Below, in pieces: positions 1 to 18,969 of a DNA stretch of 64,000 nucleotides; position 1 is the first letter of the stretch, and each line of letters opens with the position of its first letter. A program made the position numbers and the translations under genes. Source of the DNA: Eulemur rufifrons (Eukaryota > Chordata > Mammalia > Primates > Lemuridae); assembly GCF_041146395.1 (NCBI RefSeq), contig NC_090989.1, positions 50,804,501 through 50,868,500 of the forward strand. The letters run 5' to 3'. A model generated the notes under the pieces. That model had not been told where the DNA came from. It worked only from the letters and a program-made list of their open reading frames with translations, and did not search any database.

Positions 1-695
1 AAAGTATACTCTTATGTTCATATATAGTAATTTCTTATTATTTGTTTACAGAAATTGAACTTATATAATGTAACTTTACAAAATGAAATGTTACATAATT
101 TTGCTTTCCATAACTGTAATTTTTTTAAAGTACAATTCAAAAGTTTCCATGTATATAGAGCCACCTCCCCCCAGTTGATGACTTCACATAACACTGTATG
201 AGTACACCATGGTGTGTTTTACTTGTAATCTACTATTAAACACCTAGGTATTTTGTAGATTTTTCACTTTACAATGAATATCCTGTTCTACAGATCTTTG
301 TGGGCATGTGTGAGTGAGATATATATATGTAAGGAATATACATATATGGAATCTAGAACAAAAAGATGTTTTCATTTAGATTTTTGTAATTACTAAATAT
401 TACCCTCAAGAAAGCTTCTATCAACTTACATTCTCACTCATAATCTATGAGGCTGGGAACAATGGATTTAGAAAAATATAATTATTATCTTTAATAGGCT
501 TCAATTACCCATTTGACTCTAAAAGCTATAGCATGTAATACTCTAATCGTTTTTTATAGTTTTCTAAATTATGATTCTCTCTTACATTTATGTATCTACC
601 TATGGATTTATCCATTTATCTCCCTAATATAAGTGCCAATACTATATTGTAAACAAGAATATTAACATCAGAAATTTTTATGCAAGAATTTTCAA

Positions 696-1014
696 GGCCG
701 GGCGCGGTGGCTCACGCCTGTAATCCTAGCACTCTGGGAGGCCGAGGCGGGTGGATTGCTCAAGGTCAGGAGTTCGAGACCAGCCTGAGCGAGACCCCGT
801 CTCTACTAAAAATAGAAAGACATTATATGGACAACTAAAAATCTATATAGAAAAAAAATTAGCCGGGCATAGTGGCGCATGCCTGTAGTCCCAGCTACTC
901 GGGAGGCTGAGGCAGTAGGATCGCTTAAGCCGAGGAGTCTGAGGTTGCTGTGAGCTAAGCTGACGCCACGGCACTCACTCTAGCCTGGGCAACAAAGTGA
1001 GACTCTGTCTCAAC

Positions 1015-1041
<27 letters not shown>
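696..1041 (+). mobile_element. Alu, young strepsirrhine-type subfamily
   Basis: This is a full-length Alu starting ggccgggcgcggtgg, with both arms, an internal AT-rich extra segment (about 815-860) after the ctctactaaaaata motif, and a long A tail. It is flanked by a perfect 12-bp target duplication aagaattttcaa (684-695 and 1042-1053). The extra segment is absent from human Alus as I know them and points to a lemur-group genome. It lies antisense to CBLB. Some CpG sites are still intact, which suggests a recent insertion. Confidence 0.95.
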
Positions 1042-1045
<4 letters not shown>

Positions 1046-1805
1046 ATTTTCAAAGGTAATTTCTGATCAAACATACTTAGAATTCCTTAAGTATCTTTTG
1101 TATTACATATCTGTGCATGATTTTAGCTATAATTAGAGAATCTTATTTATTTTAAAGGTATTACAGATACGTACTAATTATACTTTTCCAGAAATTGTCC
1201 TTACCTGTGTAACTTTTATATGATCATGGGGTGTAGGTTCACATAATCCAGTTAAATCAGGATTATAACTCCTCCCATCAGGATAAAGATAACTGAATTT
1301 AAACAGAAACTTTATTACCTTAAATATATAAGTTTTAATTGCACTTATGAATATTTAACTGAATTATTTTATATATGAACATATATTTTGATGTTTATTT
1401 TTATGTAACATATAAATAATATATTGTATCACTGTTCCATAATATTACATTATCTTAAGACATTTAAAATGTAGAAATCATTTTCATATAAGAAAAACAT
1501 GATGAATATGGACTCGGCCACTAAGCAACCATTTTTGATTAAATACCTTTAATATATGTCTCTTATATAAATTAAAAATTTATTTTACTGGTCAACTATA
1601 TTCTATTTCAAAACACTTTGAATATATAACTATTTGCAATTATTATGTGTTTCATCAGAAACACAGGTAGTTAACTGGATCATTTTACACCACATTTAAT
1701 ACCACAGAGAAAAAAATAGAATTAAAGGCCACAAGTTACTCCAACACTTCTGAGTTGTTCCTGTTTTTACAGTTTCCCAATCTCTTTCTTCTGACTCACC
1801 TTCCA

Positions 1806-1856
1806 CTCTCCCAAACACATGCGCACACACACGCACACATGCATACACACACGTTT
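1806..1856. repeat. Imperfect CA-rich simple repeat
   Basis: Interrupted ACACAC units with CACATG and CGCACA variants lie after a short pyrimidine-rich stretch. Confidence 0.8.
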
Positions 1857-4342
1857 ACAAAATTAGAAAACATTACAATTTCATGTTTCATTGACTTCTA
1901 TAAAGTTATAAACACAGAATGGTCTATAGACTAAGGTTCTATTATCAGAGAAAACTGAAATTTGAACTAAGAGTAATAATGCCATGTTGCTGTGTTTGAG
2001 TTTTCATTTGTTACTCAAATTAATTAAAAATAAAGTTTATTGTGCTGGCAATACCTATTTTTGATTAAAAAATAAGTGATACTGTTACAGCTGGATTTCA
2101 TCAATTCACTAAATTGTGGATAATTCTCTTTAATATCTTTACATACTAGATGACTTGAATGAAAAATTAAGAATACAATAGTACTGAATATTTTAAAGGG
2201 AAAAACTATTCTGTAAAGTAACAAAAAAAGTTTATCCTTAAATGAACAGTCTACAAGCATGTTAACAAGTGTTAGAATTTACACAGGAAAACCAGAAAAA
2301 TGAACTTAAAGGACAAGTACTTCTCATATGGTAAGGGACAGATCAGTGAGATGATTTTTTTTTTTTTAATTTAGGAAATGGAGTTAACTACATCTAAATA
2401 TAATACAAATGGAGAGTATCATTAGGGAGGGGTACAAAATTCTACAAATATTAAATAAGGAATGATAAGTAAAAGCTGATGAGTAATTTTCTTTTCATAT
2501 TCTAAACTGGTTATTTAAAATTAGATAACATTTTATCCATTCCACCTCAAAAATGTGTAGAAATTCTAGGAAGAATTCAGAAATGAAAGATTACAAAGAT
2601 GACAATAAAAGAGCCAGAGTAAAGGTTAAAAGGTTCTATTTAACCTGTCAGGGGCAATTTGATGATTTCTGTCCTCAGTATGACCAGAATATAGCTGATA
2701 AGCCCCTTTCAATGGCACTAAAAGAGTGAAGAATCTTGGATGGTTATCAAAATAGACTTCTATATCATCTATGTCATACAATATTGGATTAACTATAAGG
2801 AAATACAGTGGACTCTGATGTTAGCTAGACCACATAATATTCTATGTTTTTACCAATCTTAAGAAAAATGTTATCTAATTAATATAATAAAATCTATTTT
2901 ATCCTATATCATTAAAGTTCAAATTCAACTAGCCAAATCCCTCTGAATATGCTTCTCTGCGTGTGTGTGGGTAATGTTAACAGTTAATTTGTATAGGAGT
3001 TTTGAGGCTTTGCTTAACTGATTACCATATTAAAATATGTTCCTTTTTGATGTACTTTTGAAAAAAATAGATGGAAGGCATCATAACACAAACAAGCTAC
3101 ATCAAAATTATTCCATCGACAGATTTGCCCACTCATACTCTGTACTTATAAATTAAAACTTCAAAGTATGTTTTATTTAAAAAAATAAAAGCCTGCAATC
3201 ATGATGAAGCAAAAGCTACAAACATGAATCTTTGATACACTAAAGGTAAAATATACATAACTAAGAATAGCAAATTATAAAAAATAGAAGAAAAAAGAGA
3301 AATATACATTTGGTGCCGTAATTTGCCATATAATTCCTATATAATGAATTTCTTAAAAGTTCATAGCTTTAAAAAAAAATGTATTCTTTTTCTTCACATA
3401 AATGCCATCACTTTTTTTTCTTTTTTTTTTTTTTTTTGTAATTACTTTGGAAAAGGTAAAACTTAAATCATTTGTTCTTTGCTAACTCTGGTGGACTTTC
3501 TCCTGCTAGGTTTCTATCACAATCAATGCTGCAGCAAGTTGGATCCATACATCTCTAAGTTACTCAGCAAGGCAGAGAGCAAGAAAAGGCAAAGTGATAC
3601 ATTAACACTGAGAATGAAGGACAGGATGAAGGGAATGGCATGTGACTAAAATGAATAAGAACCTATGCTTACTACAAAGTGGCCTAACAGACTGTCCAAA
3701 CTTTCTGTATGTGTGGGCGGGGTAGTCATTATCAGTCAAAAACGCAAAGGAGGAGAACTTATTTACTTTTACATTTTAAAAAAGAATAGCTTGAGGTAAA
3801 CTGAACTTAGCTATTAATATACAATTCCAGAATATGGAGACATTATTAGTGTAAATAAAAGGTCTACTAAGAGACAAGGAAGGGAAGGGATGGAAGAAGA
3901 AAAAAGAAGGAGGAAAAAAAGAAAATATGGCATTACTAGTGAAAATAAAAAGTAAAGCTAGCAATTTGAGAGTTACATGAGACATCAAAAGTCAATTATT
4001 TTAAAGAATTTTCTCTTAATATACATACAGTTTTATATCTATTTTAAAACTACTTTTAAGTACCCATCTCTTTTCCTATGAAAGATATAAACTAACATTG
4101 AAACTTGAAGTGGGAATGTATTTGCTATAACATATGGTTAGATTCAAATAATTAAGTTACCTTAAGATGGCTATTTAAAGCTATGAACAATAAAAACTAA
4201 AGAGCATCCGTTATTTCTGTTTAGAGATACAAAGCAAATGGCCAGATCACCAGCCTCACTATCCATTCTCTCCAGCACAAAGCAGTCTCTATTTTTCAGA
4301 TTTGTGAATCATAACCACCCTGACTCCTGTTTCTCATACTTA

Positions 4343-8739
<4,397 letters not shown>

Positions 8740-8861
8740 CTTCCGGGTTTGGTGCTGTATTTCTGTAGTCGTGCTTTAACTTCATCATATGTAAGGAATG
8801 CCATGTAACCCGGATGCGTCACAGCTAAGAAATTCCAATTCCGTAAAATAGAGCCCCATGG
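8740..8861 (-). CDS. CBLB: CBLB internal coding exon (probably exon 6): EF-hand to SH2 junction
   Basis: This 122-nt exon starts on a codon boundary with [11 protein letters not shown] and ends KYSTKPG plus two bases (AG) of a Ser codon, giving 40 complete residues. It covers the end of the EF-hand and the first helix of the divergent SH2 subdomain ([20 protein letters not shown]). In CBL the SH2 fold packs against the EF-hand and four-helix bundle to form one phosphotyrosine-recognition unit. [11 protein letters not shown] and KYSTKPG fit CBLB rather than CBL, which as I recall reads PWSSLLRNWNS and KFIHKPG. The acceptor is AT-rich and comparatively weak (tatttttag); the donor is gtaaga. Intron retention would give an immediate TAA. 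The exon length is not a multiple of three, so skipping it alone would shift the frame. Confidence 0.97.
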
Positions 8862-9289
8862 CTAAAAATATAAATATATTAAAAGATATTATTTAGAGAA
8901 TATCAACTATCGATTACATACCAACTCATCATTTAATACACTTAATGAAATTCTCTTGGATATTTTTTAAGTTAATCTGAGCTTATGTGGTTTAGGTCAA
9001 CCTTTGTTACCTAACAGCAAATGTGCAATAATTTCATCTCTTTTGGAGAAATATCATTAGGCAGAAAACAGCTTTTTAGGAATAGAATATGGAGAGCAAA
9101 AGAAAACTCACGTAATCTCTTCCCTGCACAGTCTTTTCTCACTACAGTACTTGTGATCACTTTCAAACATAAGTCACATAACTCTTTTGTGCAAAACCTT
9201 CTAAGATTGAATAAAAGCCAAAATTCTCATGCATGGGGTAGAGGGTATATAGAGCTTTATCTCCATTTCCCTTTTTGTCCCCATCTCCT

Positions 9290-9735
9290 ATAACTCCCAC
9301 TTCCTACCTCTTCTCCAGCCACACTGGCCTCTTTGCTTTTGTCTTGAACACAAAAGCCCTCTCCCACCTCAGAGCCTTTGTTTTGATTTCTTTACCTGAA
9401 TTTTCTTCCCTCAAATATCCATGTCATTCCTTTCTTCAAATGTCACTTCTTCCACAACAAGGCCATCTAGGATCATCCTATTTAAAACTGTCACCTCTTG
9501 TCACATTCCTCACACCTCTCTGTGTGTCTGTTTTGTTCGCTACTGCTTCATTTTATAGAATAAGAAACCATATTATGGTACTTGAGTGATTTGGCAAAGG
9601 TTACACATTAACCAAAAGCTACCTATGGGCAAGGATCGTGCCTGTCTTGCTCACTGACGGGACACCAGAATCCATGCACAGAGTCAGATACATAGCAAGC
9701 AGTCAGAACTAATTATTGCTGAACACATCCTCTCA
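9290..9735 (+). mobile_element. L2 3'-end fragment
   Basis: The words cacctcagagcctttgtttt, caaatgtcacttcttccaca, acaaggccatctaggatcat and finally gtcagatacatagcaagcag follow the 3' half of L2. The open frame at 9275-9589 is inside it. Confidence 0.8.
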
Positions 9736-11110
9736 ATGGTGACTTGTCTGAAAGGCTAGGGTTCCTTCCATGGTAACATACTAGTGTACTCACATCTGGC
9801 TTATCCTTAAACAACTATAAAATTAGAAAAGTCTTATGGTATAAAAGTGAGTTATCTAAAAAACCTTTCACAAAAATACATAGTTTGTACCAATGTATCA
9901 TTCTCTTTTTAATGTGATTACTTGTTCCTCCAGTTACCATGGCAAGAAAAAAAAGGCAGTGAATGATAGACAACTTTACTTGAGAGTGTGGATGAATCAT
10001 CTCTGCAATATTTTTAAGGCTAAAGTTACATTTATTCCAAGGAATTGGCAGCATACTCTATCTGATGTGCCAGATTATTAACTTGAATCTTCTACATAAA
10101 AGAAAAAAAAGGTATTTTATGTTGCCAAGTTAAAGCTATTGAAATAGTCATCCTAGATATGATTATTTAAGACAGAGAGTTCCTGCTTTTGTTTGCTTTG
10201 AGGCTTGTTTCTCATTATTGTTAAGCAAGTTTCAAATTTACAAGGCAGAATTCTTCAAGGATTATATCCCTTAAGATGAGGATAACAAGGGAAGGAATGA
10301 TTCAGTAATAGAGTTTTTTAGCCTTTTTTGACATAACAAGAAAAGTCTTCAGGGTATTTCCCCATCACACTAAAATAAATACCTAATTGGATAAAAAGGA
10401 GCTATGGAGACTACTAATATGAGAGAGAAGTTCTGTCTATGGTACTTGAAAAAAGAAATGCATGTTTTTAATTTTCTTCTTAAGGCATGACTACAAATTG
10501 CATAAAACAATACTTGGAAAAATATCAGCATATGTTAAAAAAAAACTGTGAAATAACTGCTATTCTAGACACTGAGTTTTATTTTATTTTATTCTACTTC
10601 CCCATCTACAAAGGACAAGGATGGAAGAAAGATCAAACAAATATTTGGGTCACTTCCATTAAAGTCTATACAAATTAATGGAAGCATTGTTAAAAAAATG
10701 CAGAACTTTATAGAGAGCCAATACACAGATCAAAATACAAATTAAAAAAATAGAAAAGAAATTGTAGTTTTGAGTCAACTGTTGCAGCATTTAGCAACTA
10801 TTTCTTAGTACATAATCCAGAAAGCCAACTTCTAATTGCAAAAATATTTATGTAATAGAATGAGTCTGTGTACTGTTTTTCTTGTGAATGCAACCCACTC
10901 GAAACAGTCAGAAACACGTGGTACTTATGTGTTTTTTTCTTTTTAAAGTATTTAGCCAACTAATGACTTAAGGCAAAACAAAGTGCTCTGGAGAATAAGA
11001 ATTATTTTTGAAATTTGTTTTTTAGATAAGGGAACATTTTTTTTTACACACAAGAACATTAAGTTATTTGGAGATGTTAAAAGCATTACAGAAATTAATG
11101 ACGAGAATAA

Positions 11111-11443
<333 letters not shown>

Positions 11444-13789
11444 CCAAATGCTACTATTTTAAAGAAGAGCTGACTTACAACTTAAGTTGGAAGAGGGGCC
11501 TTGGCTGGTCTGTCCAGATGCCCTCTATGGTTTGTTGCTGTAACTGATGACTTTCCTTCTCTTTGATTTTCCTCCTTATTCCATTGATGCTATATATTCC
11601 ACAGTCACTAGGATATTCTCCGAAAACACTCCTTCCTTACCCAGACACCCCTCAAATTTAGTGTCCCATTACTCAACAACCTCATTTTCTCTAACAGTGG
11701 GAAATAGGAGGAAAAGGAGAGCAACAGCCTCAGGAAAAAGAAACAGAAAAACAAAGTCCCTTTTTCCATCCAAGACTTTAGGACCTACTGATCCCAACAT
11801 CTCCAAATGACTTTAAGAGAAGAGAGAAGGATAAAGGCAGAAGAAAGAAGAGGAAACAACGAAGGTGACCACAACAAGATCCCCCAAATGAATCCCCAGC
11901 ATTTGTTCAAGTGCTGCCTGACTACAAGGATGATGCCCAAGAGGAAACAACTGTTCTTCTCTCATTCTTTCTGCAATTCTCAATTTCATCTCCTGGCCTC
12001 TGCTGACTCCTTCCCCAAATGCCTATGTTACTTTTTCTACTTCAGTCCCTAAAACTTGAGAGTGCACCTTACCCACTTGCAGACCCCACTCTGTTATACC
12101 CCACCTCCAAAAATGTAGAGGTAGAAGAATTCATTGCTAATTAACCACCAATATCATGGCTATAGCAGCATATATGTTCAGTCACAGAATTAACAAAACT
12201 TGCATTTTTCTTATAGAATATACAAATATAAGAATTTAATGAATATAATACATTTAAGAAAACTATCACTCAATTTTTAAGGTTGTATAAAAATAAAAGA
12301 TCAGCAAAAGTTAAAACATTTACTTCTCTATGCACAGGACCAATTTTATCATGGTTTAAGGCACATGCATGATTATACTCAGAGTATTTTATTTACGAGT
12401 ATAGAAATCAAAGGAAGTAAAAAAATCTCAGAAAGATAAAGGGGTTAATGAGAGTTCTTCAGCTACTTCTATAACATGTGTTTTGAAGGAGATTAGGCAT
12501 TCTTTGGTGCAGGTAAGATTTTGGTTATATTATCTAAAACTTCATAGTAGCTCTACTTAAAAAGATCTCTTACTTCTCCCATCCTAGTGATCATAAATAA
12601 GATATACAAACCTTAGAGTATTAAGGTTACTTACACTGTTTTAAAGTAAAACAGCTTATAAGAAAATATGTGCACATATTAAGTAGCAGTTTAGATAAGT
12701 ATTTAACCAATATTAAGTTGCCCTTATACTGTTAATACATAACTCTGGGGCATTCTAGCATTTAATACCCACACTAAAAAGTGATCCAGGCTCGTTGCAA
12801 AAAAAATACTCACTTCTCAGAATGAGCAGTTTGGTTTAATGTATGAAAATTACTTTTACTCTCTTATTTCACAAGGTGAAGAAGCAAAGATCTTATTATT
12901 TAGAATGTTTTTGTATCGTGTTAAATAAATAAAGTATTTATTCTGGAACATTATCAGAAAATCTTAAAGAAAGGAGAGGTTCCATTATAACATGACCAGG
13001 TTCAGATAACAACTTTTTTTCTAAACTGTATCTCGAAATCTTAGAAAAAACATGAATTGACAACCTGTATTTACCAATGAATAATCATGAAAGTACTACA
13101 AATTTAAAATAAGCAAAAACACATTTTCAGTAGTAATTTATCTAATTTCTTGCCCTATAGACAAGGTAGAATTATGATTTTGAAATTATAATAAAAACAT
13201 ATCCTATATGTATTGTTGACAGGAGTTAATCTGTCTTCTATTAACAGGTTCTCTCATAAATTAAAAGTTATTCCATGCAACGTTGTTTTCGTACATGAAT
13301 CAATCACCCAATCCTTGCCTAGCTAGTGCTAAGCAGAATCATAAATCAGAGAAGTAAAATTCACAGAACACGGAAAACATGAAACCAACATCATACTCTA
13401 ACATTTGTTGAAAGCATGTTTTCTAGAGAAAAAAATCTTACTTCAGATTAAAAGAATAAAGAAGCATATCAGAATATAAATAAGACTAGTTTCTGATCAA
13501 TTTACCTCATTTATTATATAATTTATATTAATAGAATCATAACAATTTTAAGCAGGACTCTTCATTTTTTGACTACTTGAATTGAATCCCACAGATGATA
13601 AACATTTTAGTGGCAGAGCCAACCTCAAGACACAAATTTCAAGTCTTCATCAGAGTAATTCCATTAAGACATGCAAAAAAAAAATGATAGCATCCATATA
13701 TACCTTTTTCTGAATAGCTATGTGAAAACAATTATGGGGATTGATTATAAAAAGAAACCAATAAACAGAATAAAAATGTTTACCCAAAA

Positions 13790-14060
13790 GTTGTTTACAT
13801 TAGGGATAATGATGAAAAAAATCTAAATTTCCCAAAAGAAAGCTTTGTTAAATTAATACTGACATACTGTTTTGATGTAATATAATATAGGAAATGAAAA
13901 TTCAAAATCATTGATGAGGAATATTTATTTACATGGAAAAATGTTCACTGCATATGACTGAATGAGCAAAGCAATTTATCAAAGAGTACACATCACACTA
14001 TACCCCTATACACAACAGTTTGCTATTTCTATGTGTATGATTTCCCTTCTCACCTAAGGA
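13790..14060 (+). mobile_element. L1 3'-end fragment
   Basis: The order of words around tacatggaaaaatgttcactg, tgagcaaagcaatt and the upstream region near aattaatactgacatactg follows the 3'UTR of old L1 copies. It is short and heavily diverged. Confidence 0.55.
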
Positions 14061-14347
14061 ATGCAGAAGGGTAAGGGGAGAAAGAAGTTTAGATACAACT
14101 CTGGCAAATGCCCATCTGTAAATTTTGCATTCTATCAGTCACTGGACTGATGTATCAACAAAGTAAAGTGAGAAACTAAATAGGGAGTTTAAAACAAAGC
14201 TCCTTTGCATGAATCTTCTTAAAGCTAACAAGCAGCCACCAGGCTCATAACACCTGATACTCCAAACTAAAGCGAGATGGCTCACCCTAAACTTATAGCA
14301 ATGACCAAACATACCAGTAAAATTATAGGCTACCAAGAATGAGACTA

Positions 14348-14722
<375 letters not shown>

Positions 14723-15851
14723 TCAAGTGTCATTTAAGACATACCTTCCATTGAAAGAGAACAATCATAAAATTAATATAATTATATTTGTATTCAAAAG
14801 ACAAATAGTTGAGAATATTGTTCATAATTCAGAACATATGTATTGGGTTCTGCTAACTCAATTATTTTGCATTTGCTAAGAAAATGACAAAAATTTAAAT
14901 TAATTTTTCTCTCAAACAGTCTTTGCCTATCAAGACATCTCTAGGAAAACATCTGAAAGAAGGTATTTGGTCAAAGTCCTATGTGTCATTAGCTCTTCAT
15001 TTGTGTATACAAGGTTATTTAACCGTGAATCAAGATTAAATTCTCCTCTATTTTCTTAAAATAGTCACAAGAAGATGGGTCCACATAATAGTAGAAATCT
15101 TTTATTCACTGCATGAAAGAGTAATGTGTATCCACCATTTCAAGAAGGTTAAGGTGGAAAGTCATGAAGACATTTCTGCTTCCACACTGATGTTTTCTGC
15201 AGAGATGACAAGCACATGTTATCTAACCTTTACTATTAATGCTAAAGGAAATTCTGATTTTTTTTAACCAATCACAATAGTTAACTCATGGAAATTTATT
15301 ATATAAAATCTAACACCTCTTTATTAATTTATCTTTATTAAATGTAATACACCAAATATTTTAATAGGTAATACACTCACATCATTCAAAAACTTAAAAG
15401 AGAACAGAATCATACCCGGGGAAAAGTCCTCTCCCAATCTATCTCCTACCTGACCAGATTCCAACATCCACCCACTTCTTTCCCACCATGAAAATTAGTA
15501 ACATCTAGTATGCATTTCTTACTTCACTCTTCCTCTTTTCAGAATGTTAAATGTCTATTCCTGATTAGGTAGAAGAAAGAAACCATTCATACTTTTCAAA
15601 ATTTCAACTGTGTTTTTTCACAATACGATAGCAAAAGAGCTATATACACCCTTACATTTGTTACCTTATAATATTTGCCATAAGATAACAAATATTTAAA
15701 TCTTGGGCTTTTCTTTACCAGTGTCTCTTGAGAAATAAAAGACTAAGGTAGAATAGACTAAATACTGCCTGGCCCCCTCCTACACCAATCTTATCAATGA
15801 AACATCACTATAAAGGTTCAATTTTGATATTCATTCAATAATTATCTACAG

Positions 15852-16036
15852 CAACGGTTGTCAAACTTTAGCATGCATCTGAATCATCTGAAGGGCTTAT
15901 TAACACATAGATTGCTGACTCCAACACAAGACATTCTGATTCAGCAGCAATGAGGTGGGGTCTGAGAATTTACAGCTCTAACAAGTTCTTAGGTGCTGCT
16001 GAACTACTGGTCTGGGGAACACTTTGAGAGTCACTA
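15852..16036 (+). mobile_element. MER5A (hAT-Charlie), near full length
   Basis: The sequence starts with cggttgtcaaactttagcat, has gattcagcagcaatgaggtg in the middle, and ends aacactttgagagtcacta, following the MER5A consensus end to end. The flanks atctacag and atctacca are a plausible decayed 8-bp duplication. Confidence 0.85.
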
Positions 16037-18439
16037 ATCTACCACATCTATTCACTGCTACAGAAAAGCACTATTGGAGAAATAAAGCTATAGAAATAAA
16101 AGATATCATCTCTGTCTTTGAAGAATACACGAGGTTCGGGATAGAAGAAAGATCTGTAATGCTAAAGAATCCAGAAGAGGATATATAAAGAAATGCTAGT
16201 TGATGGATATACAGTAAGAGCTGGAGGAATTTCAGAGGAGGAGTCTGTTAGAAGTGGCATAAATGAAGGTGAGATAGGCTTACAATACTACGCTGTATTT
16301 ATTCATTTATAAGACAGTTTAGGTTTAATGTACCATTAAAAGAAGAAAAATATGAGGCTTAATACTCAAAGGGCTTTTCTATGTATGAAAAAAACAGGAA
16401 ACCACAGAGAACTTAGGAGAGACACCACATCAGATGCCATTTAGAAGAAACACACGTCAGGCTCTGATTAAGGTTAACAAAATACTGCTGTTTAACAAAA
16501 AAGAAAAAAGGGAAAAATTTTAAGAATATTAGAAATCTGACTTATAGTTAAGTATAAATATTCAATTATGTTCAGTTTCATTATAGTTACCAAGGAAACA
16601 GGGCCTAAGAAGCACGTTTTTATTTTCTAAACCAAAGTTTCAAATACTCAACATGCATAAAGGACATGAATCATGCATGATACTTAGAGTGAAAAAAATG
16701 TAATCAAAGAACTACTGATTTAAGAACAGTATAGGTTTTATTTTTTGTATGGAAAAATAAGCATTTTTAATATAAAGTATGAAACACAAAGTGGCCAAAT
16801 AGAAACCTTCAATATTTATATTGTATATAAAGTATACAAAGTAAAAAAAAAAAAAAATAGCCAAATAGACACCTTCCATATCTGTTACCATAAAAAAATT
16901 ATCTTAATCCTTCATTTAAAGTAAATCCAGCTCACAAAGCTTCTGAGTACCCAGTGATTTCTCTGAGCACATTATACAAAATGCATGAACTTCTACAAAT
17001 TTTTGTCTTAACATACTACTTCAGAACAACAATTTACAAAAGGATAAGCTATATTCCCACAGTACTTCTGTAAATGACCTTTATCAGTTTACTTATGATA
17101 AACCTCAAGTCCAGACAGGCATTCACTGGAACCTTAATTAAGGGCAGTGACAGGAATTAAAAAGCTCAGGCATTATTCAGTTAGCTTATCATATACAAAC
17201 ATTTGTACAACAGATACTCCTCCTTTCATTACCTCAGTAAAACACCCACCATGTGTAGAAGGTGGGGGAGAATGGTAGTGAGAAGGGGGTTTAATGAATG
17301 AAGAATAGAATAGAGTACAATGACATCTTTAAAAACAAAATTTAGATTGTTTAAAACCATTGCAACAGAATTTAAACTTTCTAAAGGGGATTTAAGTGGC
17401 TACCACATTCTTTTCTAAGGTACATGGGAAGAAGCTGACTAGGAGAGTATGAATTTTCACACCTTTAATTAACCTTCAGCAACAAGACTAGTGGTTTCTA
17501 CTACCTCTTCCTTTACAGGTGAAGTAAGTGAGAGAAAACATTGATGGCAAATTGTTTTACAAATATGTAGAAACTTCAATGCGCTGGCAGAGGCCTAGGA
17601 AAAAGAAACAGGAAGAGAAAGAAAAAGAATAGAACATAAAAGAGCCAATAAGCTCCAAGCTCTCACCAATCAAAAACTTTAATTTTAATCTGTTCTATTT
17701 GACCTTTGCAATTATAAACTACTTTAATTGCAAGTTGAATTAATTTTATAATACACTGAAAAGCACAAATAACTAGCAATCTACAAAGACTGGGATACAA
17801 GACCAATGGAAAGATATCCACCTGTAATAATAATATAATTTCAGGATCTTTAGCCATTTATTAATGAATTACCACCATTCTGTTACATAGAAATCTATTG
17901 AAAATTTTTTAAAAGAAGTGATAGTTCTGTTAGTATGTCATGAATGATAAGAACGTAACAGATAAAACTATATTGTAATTCTGTTATTCGATAATGGGTC
18001 CTAGTCTGTCTACCAAAAAGTAAGAGTAATTATCTTTAAAGATCTTGAAAAACAGAGTATCCCTTCAAAGAAACTACAATCAATCAGAAACAGGAAAATA
18101 AAACTACAAACATATCAGCAGGTTAGCAACTAACAAGTCACTGAATCTTCCAGGCTTGTTTCCTCCTGTGTACACGTGGAGGAGTGTACCAGATATTTTA
18201 ATTTGAAAATACTGCAAATTTAAGACAAAAGTAAAAAGAATAGAGGATAGAAAATGTTAGGAGATTGATATCAAAAAAAAGGTGAAACATTTTTATGAAA
18301 CCACTAGTGCATAAAAGGCTATAGGTTTTGTTTTTAACTAATATGAAAAACAAGAAACATTCCCATATAACAAAGATGTGAATACCAATAAAGGCTAAAG
18401 TATTTGGAAGCAAGAACATTTATATACGTCTGGTGTGAA

Positions 18440-18935
18440 GGACAATTTACACAGCACGTCTACAAGGCAACGTGGCAACAAGTTTCAGAAGGCTATACAT
18501 TTTGACCCAGAAAGTCTACTTCTAGAAATTTAAGGAAATTATTTCCAAGAAATATACAGCAATCAAAGACCCACGTGCACGTCTCTTAAATGCAGTGTTG
18601 TTTATAATAGCAGCAACTTAAAAACAAATATATTCGCTAGTAACATTTTTTTGTGCACAACAATATTTGTTGCCACGTAAACTTGTCCATGCCATATTAT
18701 TAAGTGGGAATAAAATTTTTAAAAATATGTCTTTTATAATCCAATATTCAAAACTATAAAGTCTGGAAATAGCTTCATAAATTTTAACTGATAATAACTG
18801 GATTATGGAAGGAGTATAAGTGATTTTTAAAATTTTTTATTTTCTGGATTTGTTCACGATTTTAACTCTTTTCATATTTCTAATATACTCTAATAGATTA
18901 AAGGAATAAAAGATCTTCTAAGACTAAAAAGTATA
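18440..18935 (+). mobile_element. L1 3'UTR fragment (L1M-type)
   Basis: The run tgacccagaaagtctacttc followed by tttataatagcagcaac and a downstream ttttctggatttgttcacg region matches the 3' end pattern of old L1 elements as I know them. It lies just upstream of the larger L1 piece, either as a separate insertion or as part of a nested arrangement. Confidence 0.7.
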
Positions 18936-18969
18936 TGATCATAGAAGTTTCAATTAAAAACAAAAACTA

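Noticed and set aside
11547..12052. Two open frames overlapping by ATGA, looking like coupled genes
   Set aside because: The host is a vertebrate and this is intron. The translations are basic and low in information, match no family I know, and lie antisense to CBLB without promoter or splice context.
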